Positions 8,782 through 16,785 of a stretch of 64,000 nt of DNA are shown piece by piece. The notes beneath the pieces were generated by a model, which was given only the letters and a program-made list of their open reading frames with translations, had not been told where the DNA came from and searched no databases. The translations under genes and the position numbers were made by a program. The stretch is from Pseudomonadota bacterium (GTDB lineage: Bacteria > Pseudomonadota > Alphaproteobacteria > Rhizobiales > Phreatobacteraceae). The stretch lies in assembly GCA_020161695.1 (NCBI GenBank), contig JAIUOO010000012.1:1-64000 (forward strand), written 5' to 3'. Position 1 is the first letter of the stretch; the number at the start of each line of letters is the position of its first letter.

Positions 8782-9147
8782 TCAGCCCCGGCTGAGCCGC
8801 CGGGCATTGGCCCTGGCGCGCCGCGCCGCGGGCCGGGTCGCAGCAACGCCGATCGCCACGAGCCCGTGGGCGACGTCATCTGGCGAGACGTCTCCGAATG
8901 CCGAACGCATCATGAAGCGACCTGTTTCGATGGCCGCCTCGACCGAGCCCTCGGTCGCGGCGTTCATCTTCTCCGCAACCATGCGCATGGCCTCGATCTG
9001 GCCGGACGGCAAGGCGAGGGCGGCGGGATCGCCGAGCAGCATCATGCGATGGGCAATGGTGACGCCGGCCGCGACGGCGGTCGAGGCCGACAGCGTCGCG
9101 GCGCCGAGCGCAGCCTGCGTGAAGCGGGGCATGTACCAGAAGAGCAA
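8782..9147 (-). CDS. Small alanine-rich helical protein, phasin-like
   Basis: A 121-residue product with no named match that I can defend. It starts with an aromatic MLFWYMPRFTQAALGAATL, continues with alternating Ala-rich amphipathic helices, and carries a short LPSGQIEAMRMVAEKMNAATEGSVEAA stretch that resembles phasin-type or granule-associated helices of rhizobial proteins. The C-terminus is basic (ARRARANARRLSRG). The frame has normal codon use for this genome, which supports a real gene. It is divergent from the thioesterase gene 84 bp away. A role at polyhydroxyalkanoate granules is a guess from composition only. Confidence 0.5.
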   Translation of the reverse strand: MLFWYMPRFTQAALGAATLSASTAVAAGVTIAHRMMLLGDPAALALPSGQIEAMRMVAEKMNAATEGSVEAAIETGRFMMRSAFGDVSPDDVAHGLVAIGVAATRPAARRARANARRLSRG

Positions 9148-9231
9148 CGCCGTCCCTCGTTCATCCGGACAGGTTGCCCGTTCCCGTCAGTTTGCGAACA
9201 TTCCGCCCGTTTGCAAGAAACCGGACCGTGC

Positions 9232-9711
9232 ATGGCTGCCGATCACCAGAAAAATTCGCCACCCGATTACTCGGCGCCGGACCCTGATTTCGAGGCGCGG
9301 GGGCGGGCGAGCTTCGCGAAACAGACCATGATGGCGACGCTCGGGGCGGAAATCCTGACCGTCCGGCCCGGTCATGTCGAAATCGCCATGCCGTTCGGCG
9401 CGCATATCCTCCAGCAGCACGGCTTCGTCCATGCCGCGGCGCTGACCGCCATCGTCGACACGGCCTGCGGCTTCGCGGCGATGTCGATGATGCCGAAAGG
9501 CGCGGGCGTGCTGACGACCGAGTTCAAGATGAACCTGATGTCGCCCGGCAAGGGAGAGCGCTTCGTTGCGGTGGGGCGCGTCGTCAAGCCGGGCCGCCAG
9601 CTCATGGTGACGCTCGGCGAGTGCTTCGCGGAGGAAGCCGGCAAGCGCAAGCTGATCACGCTGATGACCGCGACCATGATGGTCATGAACACGCCCGGCA
9701 TTGTGGATTGA
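9232..9711 (+). CDS. PaaI-type hotdog thioesterase
   Basis: Single hotdog-domain acyl-CoA thioesterase of 159 residues. The helix after the first strands carries QQHGFVHAAALTAIVDTACGFAAMSM, where the HGFVHAAAL segment matches the HGG-x-xxxLxD region of PaaI enzymes. The later strand TTEFKMNLMSPGKGERFVAVGRVV is the usual acyl-binding sheet. The ATG is preceded by a weak ribosome site and follows the divergent phasin-like gene. The stop is 10 bp before the crotonase gene, so the two are probably co-transcribed and act on CoA esters; the actual acyl group is unknown. Confidence 0.78.
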   Translation: MAADHQKNSPPDYSAPDPDFEARGRASFAKQTMMATLGAEILTVRPGHVEIAMPFGAHILQQHGFVHAAALTAIVDTACGFAAMSMMPKGAGVLTTEFKMNLMSPGKGERFVAVGRVVKPGRQLMVTLGECFAEEAGKRKLITLMTATMMVMNTPGIVD

Positions 9712-9721
9712 GGAGTTGACG

Positions 9722-10525
9722 ATGACCGATCTCGTCATCGAGCGGAACGGCCCGGTCACCACCTTCATCCGCACCCGGTCGGCGGCGCGCAATGCGATGA
9801 ACCCCGAGGGTGCGCAGGCGCTCTGCGACGCGCTTCTCGCCTTCGATTCCGACGAGAGCGCGAGCGTCGGCGTCCTCTGGGGCGCCGGCGGGGCCTTCTG
9901 CGCCGGGTTCGACCTGAAGGTGGCGGCGGCGGGCGCGGAGGGCGCCGTGGCGGGCGGCGTGCTCGACATTCCCGACAGCGACGAGAACTGGCCGCGCGGA
10001 CCGATGGGGCCAACGCGGCTGATGCTGTCGAAACCGGTGATCGCCGCCATTGCCGGGCCGGCGGTTGCCGGTGGCATGGAGATCGCGCTCTGGTGCGACC
10101 TGCGCGTCATGGAAGAGGACGCCTATATGGGCGTCTATTGCCGCCGCTGGGGCGTGCCGCTGATCGACGGCGGCACCGTGCGCCTGCCGCGCCTCGTCGG
10201 GCAGGGCAGGGCGCTGGACCTGATCCTCACCGGCCGCAAGGTGGAGGCCGAGGAGGCGCTGCGGATCGGGCTTGCCGATCGCGTCGTGCCGAAGGGCCAG
10301 TCTCGCGAGGCGGCCGAGGCGCTGGCGCACGAGATCGCCCGCTTCCCGCAGGGGTGCATGCGGTCGGACCGGGCCTCCGCCTATGCCCAGTGGGATTTCG
10401 ACCTCAAGGGCGCGCTGCGCAACGAGTGGCGGATGTCGTCGGACTTCGCACTCTCCGAGGGCGCGGCAGGCGCGGCCCGATTCGCCGCCGGGAAGGGTCG
10501 CGGCGGCGATTTCGGTTCGATCTGA
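9722..10525 (+). CDS. Crotonase/enoyl-CoA hydratase family protein
   Basis: Crotonase-fold enzyme of 267 residues. The oxyanion hole is formed by GGAFCAGFDLK and AGPAVAGGMEIALWCDL. The Glu in GGMEIA matches catalytic Glu144 of rat mitochondrial hydratase, but the position of Glu164 (the QPE of that enzyme) is a Cys in MGVYCRRWG, so standard hydration is doubtful; other crotonase reactions such as isomerisation or hydrolysis are possible. The C-terminal part contains RLPRLVGQGRALDLILTGR, standard for the family. Start ATG has GAGGAG upstream; an earlier in-frame GTG lies inside the previous gene. Likely an operon with the thioesterase. Confidence 0.78.
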   Translation: MTDLVIERNGPVTTFIRTRSAARNAMNPEGAQALCDALLAFDSDESASVGVLWGAGGAFCAGFDLKVAAAGAEGAVAGGVLDIPDSDENWPRGPMGPTRLMLSKPVIAAIAGPAVAGGMEIALWCDLRVMEEDAYMGVYCRRWGVPLIDGGTVRLPRLVGQGRALDLILTGRKVEAEEALRIGLADRVVPKGQSREAAEALAHEIARFPQGCMRSDRASAYAQWDFDLKGALRNEWRMSSDFALSEGAAGAARFAAGKGRGGDFGSI

Positions 10526-10541
10526 CCCGGCCTGGCCGGGG

Positions 10542-10838
10542 CTATTTCATCGACAGGACCACCGATCCCGAGACCGCATCGGTGACGCCCATGCCGCCGC
10601 CGAGGTCCTCGAGCGTGTCGCGGAAGCTGTTGAGCGTCGCAATCATCTGCGGGCGTGCGTTGGCCATCGCGTCGATGCTGTCCCATTCGGCGATGATGCA
10701 GTAGCGGGCCTCGCCGATCTTGACCATGTTGGCGTGGCGCAGGCCCGGCCACGCCGCCACCGAGACGCGATGGGCATCGAGGAAGGCGTCCTCCATGCCC
10801 GGCTTGACCTTGAAACGCACGGCATTGAATGCAGTCAT
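10542..10838 (-). CDS. ABM-domain (antibiotic biosynthesis monooxygenase-like) protein
   Basis: A 98-residue dimeric alpha-beta barrel (ABM) protein. The opening NAVRFKVKPGMEDAFLDAHR and central ARYCIIAEWDSIDAMANAR are characteristic of the fold: a beta strand, an amphipathic helix and a central strand ending in xEWxS. Family members include heme- or flavin-free monooxygenases and many proteins of unknown role. There is no signal peptide, so it is cytosolic. It is convergent with the crotonase gene (16 bp) and reads in the same direction as the dehydrogenase gene 130 bp upstream. Function beyond the fold is unknown. Confidence 0.7.
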   Translation of the reverse strand: MTAFNAVRFKVKPGMEDAFLDAHRVSVAAWPGLRHANMVKIGEARYCIIAEWDSIDAMANARPQMIATLNSFRDTLEDLGGGMGVTDAVSGSVVLSMK

Positions 10839-10968
10839 GGCGGTCTCCGACAGCTCATTGGTGCATGCGGCGGCACGACGGGCCAGGGCAAAGCCGGCCC
10901 TCGACGGCCTCAGAGTACCGCCGTCGCCGGCGCGCGCAAACCTTCATTCGCCGGTTCGCGGAGGCGCT

Positions 10969-12057
10969 CTAGTTCAAGGCGGCCTTGATGACATTGTCGC
11001 CGATGCCGAGGCTGCGCGCCGTGTCGGCGATCGCATCCCAGGTGCCGTCGGACAGGGGCACACCCTCCTTGAGTTTCTTCGCCTTGGCCCGCGCTTCCGC
11101 CTCGCCCGGCACCAGCACCTCGCCGCCGGCCTGTTCGGGGCGCGCGCTCTTGTAATAGGCGACATATTCGGCGCATTCGGCGGGGAAGAAGCCGTCGGGA
11201 TCGATGATCTTCGGGTCGATGTAGATCGACATCATGCCGTTGCAGAACCGCTTGCCGGGGCCGGTCGCGCCCGCGCCGGTCAGCGCGCCGCCGAGGATCT
11301 CGCACATGAAGGCGAGGCCCGAGCCCTTGTGCTCGCCGAAGGCGCGGATGGCGCCGGGGCCGTTCATCGGATCGCGCGGACCGGGGCCGGACGGGTAGGG
11401 TCCGTACAGGACGGCGGGATCGCCGCTGCGGGCGCCGTCCGGCGACACCAGCGCATCGGCGGGAATCGGCTTGCCGCCCATCGAGGCCACCAGCACCTTG
11501 CCTTCGGCCACCAGCGAGGTCGCAAAATCGAGCAGCAGCGGCGCGCGGCCGGGCATGGGCACGCCGATGCAGTAGGGCGCGGTGGAGATGCGCCGGTCGA
11601 CGCCGCCATAGGGCGCGACGAGGATCGAGCCGACGACATTGACGAAATGGATGGAAACGAGGCCCTCGGCGGCCGCCATTTCCGCGAAGTCGCCGATGCG
11701 GCCGAGATGGCCGGCATGTTTCAGCGCGACGGCCGCAAGGCCCGCCTGCTTCGCCTTGGCGATGCCGATCCGGACCGCCTGCGGGCCGACCGTCTGGCCG
11801 AAGCCGTAGTGACCGTCGAGGACGGCGATGGACGGCGTGTCGACGATGGCGGTGACCTCCTTGCCCGCCTCGACCCGGCCTTCCTTCAGCCAGCCGACAT
11901 AGCGCGGCACGCGGGCGACGCCGTGGCTGTCATGGCCGGTGAGATTCGCCTCGGTCAGGTAATTGCCGATCCGCGCGGCTTCGTCGCCCGCGCAACCCGC
12001 CGCCTCGAAGATCGTCGTCACGAGCGCCTTCAGGCGTTCGGCATTCACTACGGCCAT
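10969..12057 (-). CDS. Ldh family (malate/L-lactate/ureidoglycolate) NAD(P)-dependent dehydrogenase
   Basis: Cytosolic oxidoreductase of the Ldh_2 family (YlbC/ComC/AllD type), 362 residues. Family landmarks: TGHDSHGVARVPRYVGWLKEG near residue 45-65 with the catalytic His, GYGF-type LDGHYGFGQTVGPQAV, HAGHLGRIGDFAEMAA and the FGEHKGSGLAFMCEILGG nucleotide-binding segment. Substrates in the family include malate, sulfolactate, ureidoglycolate and delta1-piperidine-2-carboxylate; nothing nearby decides between them. The ATG preceded by GGGAGG was chosen over a 30-residue upstream extension. Divergent from an alpha/beta hydrolase gene. Confidence 0.82.
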   Translation of the reverse strand: MAVVNAERLKALVTTIFEAAGCAGDEAARIGNYLTEANLTGHDSHGVARVPRYVGWLKEGRVEAGKEVTAIVDTPSIAVLDGHYGFGQTVGPQAVRIGIAKAKQAGLAAVALKHAGHLGRIGDFAEMAAAEGLVSIHFVNVVGSILVAPYGGVDRRISTAPYCIGVPMPGRAPLLLDFATSLVAEGKVLVASMGGKPIPADALVSPDGARSGDPAVLYGPYPSGPGPRDPMNGPGAIRAFGEHKGSGLAFMCEILGGALTGAGATGPGKRFCNGMMSIYIDPKIIDPDGFFPAECAEYVAYYKSARPEQAGGEVLVPGEAEARAKAKKLKEGVPLSDGTWDAIADTARSLGIGDNVIKAALN

Positions 12058-12197
12058 GCATTCCTCCCGCATTTTGGATGGATTTTGGCGCAGTGGCCCG
12101 CCGTGGGAAAGTGCCCGAACCACAGGCGCGCCGTGCGCCGGCCGCACTTCCGCGCATGGGGCGGGCCGGCTAGGCTCGCGTTCAGAGGAGCCATCGC

Positions 12198-13046
12198 ATG
12201 TCCCGGTCCGCGCCGAAGGTCGCCATCCCCCAGTTCACGACCGCCCGGCTCGAACGGCCGGACGGCGCGGTGATCCACTACGAGGTGGCGGGCGAGGGGC
12301 CGCCCATGGTCTTCGCCCACGGCCTCGGCGGCAATCACCTGAGCTGGTGGCAGTCCGCGCCGGTCTTCGCGCAAAACCACAAGGTGGTGGTGTTCTCGCA
12401 CCGCGGCTTCTCGCCGTCGGTCGCGCCCGGCGGGCTGCCCGATCCGAAACTCTATGCCGGCGATCTCGTCGCGCTGCTCGACACCCTGTCGATCCCGAAG
12501 GCGGTGATCGTCGGCCAGTCGATGGGCGGCTGGACCGCGGTCGAGACGGCGCTTGCCGCGCCGGATCGCGTTGCCGGCATCGTCATGTCCTGTACCTCGG
12601 GCTCGTTCGACTACGACCGGTTCGGCGATCCCGGCGTGAAGGCGTGGCGCGAGGCGGCGCCGAAGGCCATCGCCGCGCTGGTCGAGCGGGGCATCCACCG
12701 CGCCGCCGGCGCGCGCATGGCCGACGAGCAGCCCGACCTCCATGCGCTCTACCAGGGCATCGACCGGCTCACCTTCGGCCTCGACAAGAACGAGGTCGGC
12801 AACCGCATCCGCGCGATCCGCACGCGCGGCGCCGAGGATGCGGCGCGGATCGCCTGTCCGGCCCTGTTCGTGATCGGCGAGGAGGACCTGCTGATCTGCC
12901 CGCGGGGCATCGAACTCGTCGCCGGCACGTTGCCGAAGGCGCGCACGGTCACCGTGCCGGTCTCTGGTCACTCCGTCTATTTCGAGCGGGCGACGCTGTT
13001 CAATGCGACGGTGGAGGGGTTCCTCGCCGAGATCGGCTGGAACTGA
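12198..13046 (+). CDS. Alpha/beta hydrolase
   Basis: Alpha/beta-hydrolase of 282 residues without signal peptide. The oxyanion loop is FAHGLGGNHLSWW, the nucleophile elbow is GQSMGGWTAVE, the acidic residue is probably in IGEEDLLI, and the catalytic His in VSGHSVYFER close to the C-terminus. The pattern HGLGGNHLSWWQ resembles MhpC/haloperoxidase-type hydrolases of aromatic or lactone metabolism. It is monocistronic. Its stop codon is immediately followed by the last base of the convergent motB-like gene, with no spacer. Specific substrate not predictable. Confidence 0.78.
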   Translation: MSRSAPKVAIPQFTTARLERPDGAVIHYEVAGEGPPMVFAHGLGGNHLSWWQSAPVFAQNHKVVVFSHRGFSPSVAPGGLPDPKLYAGDLVALLDTLSIPKAVIVGQSMGGWTAVETALAAPDRVAGIVMSCTSGSFDYDRFGDPGVKAWREAAPKAIAALVERGIHRAAGARMADEQPDLHALYQGIDRLTFGLDKNEVGNRIRAIRTRGAEDAARIACPALFVIGEEDLLICPRGIELVAGTLPKARTVTVPVSGHSVYFERATLFNATVEGFLAEIGWN

Positions 13047-13901
13047 TCAGCGCGAGGGAGCAGGGGTGCCGTTGCCGCCGTTCCGCAGGAAGCCCTGCGG
13101 CAGGACCGGTGCTTCCTTCATCAGCATGATCGAGACGCGGCGGTTGGCGGCGAGATAGGGATCGTCGGGGAACATCGGCTCGCTGTCGCCCTTGCCGGTG
13201 ACCGCGAAGATGCGGTCCGGCGGCAGGCCGTTTTCCTCCAGAACCATGCGGACGGCGTTGGCGCGGTCGGCGGTCAGGTCCCAGGGGCCGTAACCCGGTC
13301 GGCCGAGAACGCGCGAACCCGATGTATGACCGGTGATGGTGATGCGGTTGGGCAGCTGGCGCAGCGCCGGCGCGAGCGCCGCGATCAGCTTGCGCGTGCG
13401 CTCATAGGGCTCGCGGCCGTCCGGCGGGAACATGGCGCGACCGTCCTGATCGACGATCTGGATGTCCAGCCCGTCGGGCCGCTCCTCCATGATGACGTTC
13501 TTGGAGAGCTCGGCGATTTCTGGAAAGGCCTGCAGCGCCTGGCGGAGGCTGGCCGCCGCGAGGGCAAGCTGCCGGCTCTGCGCGACCGGGATGCCGTCGG
13601 GGGAACTCTCCGGGCCGGGCGGACCGGGGCGGTCGGTCGGCGAGTCGGAAGAGGGCGAGACATTCTGGACATAGGGGCGGGTCGGCACGCCCTGCAGCTC
13701 GACGATGCCCGACATGAGGGTGTTGCTGGTGGTTCCGAACGCCTCGCGGAACGAGCCGGTCATCATGTGCTTCTTGCGCTCGTCCTGGTTCGACGTCGCG
13801 ACAAGCACGACGAAGAAGGACATCAGCAGGCCCATCAGGTCGGCGAATGTTACGAACCAGCCGTGACCGCCGGCGTGACCATCTGCCTTGCGCTTGGCCA
13901 T
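13047..13901 (-). CDS. motB: MotB/PomB-like stator protein with OmpA domain
   Basis: Ion-channel and peptidoglycan-anchor subunit of a flagellar-type stator, 284 residues. A short basic N-terminus is followed by one membrane helix with WFVTFADLMGLLMSFFVVLVA; Asp21 in FADLM matches the ion-binding Asp of PomB/MotB. The C-terminal half is an OmpA/MotB domain (ITITGHTSGSRVLG, DLTADRANAVRMVLEENG, RRVSIML). The FADLM context is closer to PomB than to the YADFM of classical rhizobial MotB. It lies 3 bp after the motA-like gene and forms an operon with it. No flagellar genes are in the window, so a swimming role is not proved. Confidence 0.82.
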   Translation of the reverse strand: MAKRKADGHAGGHGWFVTFADLMGLLMSFFVVLVATSNQDERKKHMMTGSFREAFGTTSNTLMSGIVELQGVPTRPYVQNVSPSSDSPTDRPGPPGPESSPDGIPVAQSRQLALAAASLRQALQAFPEIAELSKNVIMEERPDGLDIQIVDQDGRAMFPPDGREPYERTRKLIAALAPALRQLPNRITITGHTSGSRVLGRPGYGPWDLTADRANAVRMVLEENGLPPDRIFAVTGKGDSEPMFPDDPYLAANRRVSIMLMKEAPVLPQGFLRNGGNGTPAPSR

Positions 13902-13904
13902 GGC

Positions 13905-14675
13905 TCAGGCCGCTTCCGCGAGCTCGTGGCGATCATGCGCCGTCAGATAGGCGAGGAGCATCTCCTTGACGATCTGCGGGCTCTTCTGATTCCGGATCTG
14001 GATGACGCCGTCGATGATGATCGACCGGGAAATATCCTCCTCGGCCATCTTCAGGTGGCATTTGTCGGCGATCGGCATGCAGACCATGTTGGCGACGACG
14101 GCGCCGTAGAGCGTCGCGATGAGCGCCATGGCCATGATGGGGCCGAGCTTGGAGGGGTCGGTCATGTTGGCGAACATGTTGACCATGCCCAGCAGCGTTC
14201 CGATCATGCCGAATGCCGGGGCGCAGTCGCCGATCGAACGGTAGATCTTCTGTGCCTCGTCGAGCTGGGCGTAGACGTTGTCCTTTTCCGTCTCCATCGT
14301 CTGGCGGATGAATTCGGCGTCGTAGCCATCGGCGATATAGCGGACCCCCTGGGCGAGGGTCGGGTCGGCGATTTCCAGCTTTTCCAGCGCGTTGGGGCCC
14401 TGCTTGCGTGCGACTTCGGCAACGCGGGTGATTTCCTCGACGAGCTCGCGCGGGCTGATGCGCGGCATGGCGAGCGCCGCCTTGAACCCCATGGGAAGGC
14501 CGTGGAGGATGACCCCGAGCGGGTAGCGGGTCAGCGTCGCCGCGAAGGCGCCGCCGAAGATGATGATGATCGCGTGCTTGTCGACATATTGTCCGAAGTT
14601 GCCGCCGTCGATGAGGATCAGCACGACGATGACCACCACCGCGCCGACCAGGCCGAGAATTGTTGCGATATCCAT
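13905..14675 (-). CDS. motA: MotA/PomA-like stator protein
   Basis: Inner-membrane stator subunit that pairs with the following MotB-like protein to form an ion channel powering a rotary motor. The 256 residues start MDIATILGLVGAVVVIVVLIL, as in PomA/MotP-type stators, and show four hydrophobic segments. The large cytoplasmic loop after residue ~55 carries the charged residues used for torque (ISPRELVEEITRVAEVARKQG). The last two helices include GAPAFGMIGTLLGMVNMF-type CAPAFGMIGTLLG, and ALIATLYGAVVANMVCMPIA. The ATG at the first helix was chosen; a 14-residue upstream extension is unlikely. First gene of the motAB-like operon. Confidence 0.85.
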   Translation of the reverse strand: MDIATILGLVGAVVVIVVLILIDGGNFGQYVDKHAIIIIFGGAFAATLTRYPLGVILHGLPMGFKAALAMPRISPRELVEEITRVAEVARKQGPNALEKLEIADPTLAQGVRYIADGYDAEFIRQTMETEKDNVYAQLDEAQKIYRSIGDCAPAFGMIGTLLGMVNMFANMTDPSKLGPIMAMALIATLYGAVVANMVCMPIADKCHLKMAEEDISRSIIIDGVIQIRNQKSPQIVKEMLLAYLTAHDRHELAEAA

Positions 14676-14846
14676 GGATCGGCCCCACGCCCGAACGAGC
14701 GAGTCTTGAACAGTCACCGCAAAACTAGGAGAGAGCGCTTAAAGCCTCCTTAAGGTTGCGGGAGGGTTGACGCGTCCGCGCCATCTTGCACGACCTGCCG
14801 GACGGCGGCTAAAGGCAGAAAAAGCATCGAGGGAGGTTCCGCGCCG

Positions 14847-15053
14847 ATGAAACCGACGGTCGTTCTTCTTGCCGCGCTCGCCGCTCTGGGCATTGCCGGC
14901 TGTGCCCAGACGCAGGCGCCCGCGACGCCTCCCGGCCCGCCGGTCGCCAATGCCACGCCGCCGCCCTTGCCGCCGGACCCGGCGCTCGGCGCCCATGCAA
15001 CGCAGGGCCAGGCACGGGGAACGAGGGCCCCCGGAGCGCCCGCGCCGCGCTGA
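14847..15053 (+). CDS. Small proline-rich lipoprotein
   Basis: A 68-residue product with a clear lipoprotein signal: MKPTVVLLAALAALGIAGC, with the lipobox Cys at residue 19, followed by an unstructured Pro/Ala-rich tail (QTQAPATPPGPP). Nothing in the tail suggests an enzyme. GGAGG lies 9-13 bp upstream of the ATG, which supports translation. It is divergent from motA and precedes a GST gene read in the same direction. It probably sits in the outer or inner membrane facing the periplasm; function unknown. Confidence 0.55.
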   Translation: MKPTVVLLAALAALGIAGCAQTQAPATPPGPPVANATPPPLPPDPALGAHATQGQARGTRAPGAPAPR

Positions 15054-15119
15054 TGCCGCCTCTTTTTTGACACGGCCCGCCGGTCAATTGCGCCGGCAAT
15101 CCGTCGAACGAGGTCGCCC

Positions 15120-15761
15120 GTGCCCGAATACCGGCTGCACTGCTTCGCCCAGTCGGGCAATTCCTACAAGGCCGCGCTGATGCTGGAACTGTGCGGGCTC
15201 GACTGGGAGCCTGTGCTGGTACGCTATTTCGACGGCGCGACGCGGGCGGCGGAGTGGCGGTCCGACACCAATGCGATGGGCGAGGTGCCGGTCCTCGAAC
15301 ATGGCGGCCGCAAGCTGACCCAGTCGGGCGTGATCCTGACCTATCTGGCGCGCCGCGCCGGCCGGTTCGGGCCCGAGAACGAGGACGAGGAACTCGACAT
15401 CCTCCGCTGGATGCTGTTCGACAACCACAAGTTCACCAGCTATTTCGCGACCCACCGCTTCATGCTGTCGCTGGCCGGCAAGCCCTCGGACCCGGCGGTG
15501 CTGTCGTTCATGCGCGGGCGGGTGGACGCCGCCCTCGGCGTCGTCGACACCTATCTCGCCAAGCACACGTTCCTGGTCGGCAATCGCGCGACCATCGCGG
15601 ACCTGTCGCTGGCCGGCTATATGTTCTACCCCAATGCCGAAACCGGATACGACCTTTCCCTGTCGCATCCCAACATCCATGCCTGGCGGCAGCGTCTCGT
15701 CGCGCTGCCGGGCTGGAAACCACCCTACGACCTGATGCCGAGCGCGCTGCCGGCCACCTGA
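15120..15761 (+). CDS. Glutathione S-transferase family protein
   Basis: Cytosolic GST-fold protein of 213 residues. The N-terminal thioredoxin-like domain starts YRLHCFAQSGNSYKAALML, where the Ser after the first strand is the expected glutathione-activating residue. The cis-Pro is in MGEVPVLEHGG and the SNAIL/TRAP-type Ser in LTQSGVILTYLA. The helical C-terminal domain carries the folding motif region GNRATIADLSLAGY. The start is a GTG with AACGAGG upstream; no ATG fits. It lies just before a proline-rich lipoprotein gene (11 bp), probably co-transcribed. Role in detoxification is a family-level statement only. Confidence 0.8.
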   Translation: MPEYRLHCFAQSGNSYKAALMLELCGLDWEPVLVRYFDGATRAAEWRSDTNAMGEVPVLEHGGRKLTQSGVILTYLARRAGRFGPENEDEELDILRWMLFDNHKFTSYFATHRFMLSLAGKPSDPAVLSFMRGRVDAALGVVDTYLAKHTFLVGNRATIADLSLAGYMFYPNAETGYDLSLSHPNIHAWRQRLVALPGWKPPYDLMPSALPAT

Positions 15762-15772
15762 ACGGATCGACG

Positions 15773-16282
15773 ATGCGTCATTGTCTTGCCCTCGCGCCCG
15801 CCTTGCTGCTCGGCGCCTGCATGGGGGCCTCGGAGCCGCCGGTTTCGGCGCAGGCGCCCGTCCAGGCGGTCCCGGTCGCGCCGGTTACCGCCTCGGCCCT
15901 GCCGCCGCCTTCCGGCGGAGGGGGCACGGTCGTGGCTTCGTCCGGCGCATCGGCTCCCCCGGCGAGTTCCGGAGGCATGAGCCAGGCGCAGGTCGCCACC
16001 ATGGCGCGCGCGCCGGGCGCCCGCGAGAGCGCGAGCCTGCCCAACGTCTCGCGCACCTCGTCCTCGTCCTCGGGCGGTGGCGGCGGGCTCGGCGGAACCA
16101 TTGTCGGCGGCCAGTCGGCGGGGGTCATTCCCTCCACCGTCGATCGCAACCGGCCGGAGCCGCGCCGGGTCTCGGTGCCGCGCGATCCGCTCGGTCCGGG
16201 GACGCCGCCGCCGGTGCTCCAGCCGGAACTGCGCGACACGACCGGCAATTCGCTGCGTAACCGCCAGCGCGTCGAGTTCTGA
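15773..16282 (+). CDS. Proline/serine-rich lipoprotein of unknown function
   Basis: A 169-residue predicted lipoprotein. The signal MRHCLALAPALLLGAC has the lipobox Cys at residue 16. After it comes a low-complexity tail: Pro/Ala/Val repeats, a Gly run, a Ser run (SRTSSSSSGGGGG) and a Pro-rich end (DPLGPGTPPPVLQPE). No enzyme motif is visible. It follows the GST gene by 11 bp. The disordered composition is like exported linker or envelope proteins. The frame has typical high third-position GC, which argues it is real in spite of low complexity. Confidence 0.6.
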   Translation: MRHCLALAPALLLGACMGASEPPVSAQAPVQAVPVAPVTASALPPPSGGGGTVVASSGASAPPASSGGMSQAQVATMARAPGARESASLPNVSRTSSSSSGGGGGLGGTIVGGQSAGVIPSTVDRNRPEPRRVSVPRDPLGPGTPPPVLQPELRDTTGNSLRNRQRVEF

Positions 16283-16382
16283 CGCGTTTCCGTAGCCCGA
16301 TACAGGCGAAACAGGCGGGGCGCCCGGTCGGCGCAGCCGTGCAATCAAGCCGTGGGACAAGCCGGACAACCCGGAGCGACCC

Positions 16383-16778
16383 ATGTCCCGCCTGATCACT
16401 TCCCGCCTGATCACTTCCCGCCAAAGCCTCACCCGCCGGCTGATCGCGTTCTCGTCGACCCGCGCCGCGCGGCTCGCCGCCATGGCCGCCGGCGCGGTGG
16501 CGCTCAACCTGTTCATCGCGCTGCCGGCCTCGGCGACGTCGTTCTGCAATATCAAGCGGACCTCCGACGGATTTGCCGCCCTCCGCGCCGGGCCGGACGC
16601 CAATGCCCGCATCCTCGTGCGGATGCGCCATACCGACGAGGTCATGCTCGGCCTCGGCGAGCGCGGGCCGTGGCGCGAGGTGACCTACTGGCGCGGCCAG
16701 ACGCGGCATGAGGCCGGCGGCTTCGGCCGCGGCCGCAAGGGCTGGGTGCACCACAGCCTGCTTGGCGAGTGCGGTTGA
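16383..16778 (+). CDS. Exported SH3-like protein (first of three)
   Basis: A 131-residue exported protein. A long basic N-terminus, encoded in part by a 15-bp tandem repeat giving RLITSRLITSR, is followed by a hydrophobic helix ending LPASAT (signal cleavage near residue 51). The mature ~80 residues form a bacterial SH3-like unit: FCNIKRTSDGFAALRAGPDA, ARILVRMRHTDEV and KGWVHHSLLGEC, with two Cys that could form a disulfide. It is clearly paralogous to the next gene (same spacing of DGFxALRxGPDAxAR and GWxH). Bacterial SH3 domains often bind peptidoglycan. An ATG further in would still leave a signal peptide, so the start is uncertain. Confidence 0.62.
   Translation: MSRLITSRLITSRQSLTRRLIAFSSTRAARLAAMAAGAVALNLFIALPASATSFCNIKRTSDGFAALRAGPDANARILVRMRHTDEVMLGLGERGPWREVTYWRGQTRHEAGGFGRGRKGWVHHSLLGECG
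16386..16420. repeat. 15-bp tandem repeat inside the SH3 gene
   Basis: The unit TCCCGCCTGATCACT occurs twice in a row and a third time partially (TCCCG). It is in frame and encodes SRLIT repeats in the N-terminal basic region of the exported protein. Copy number could vary by slippage and would then change the length of the region before the signal helix. Confidence 0.8.
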
Positions 16779-16785
16779 GGCGGTC

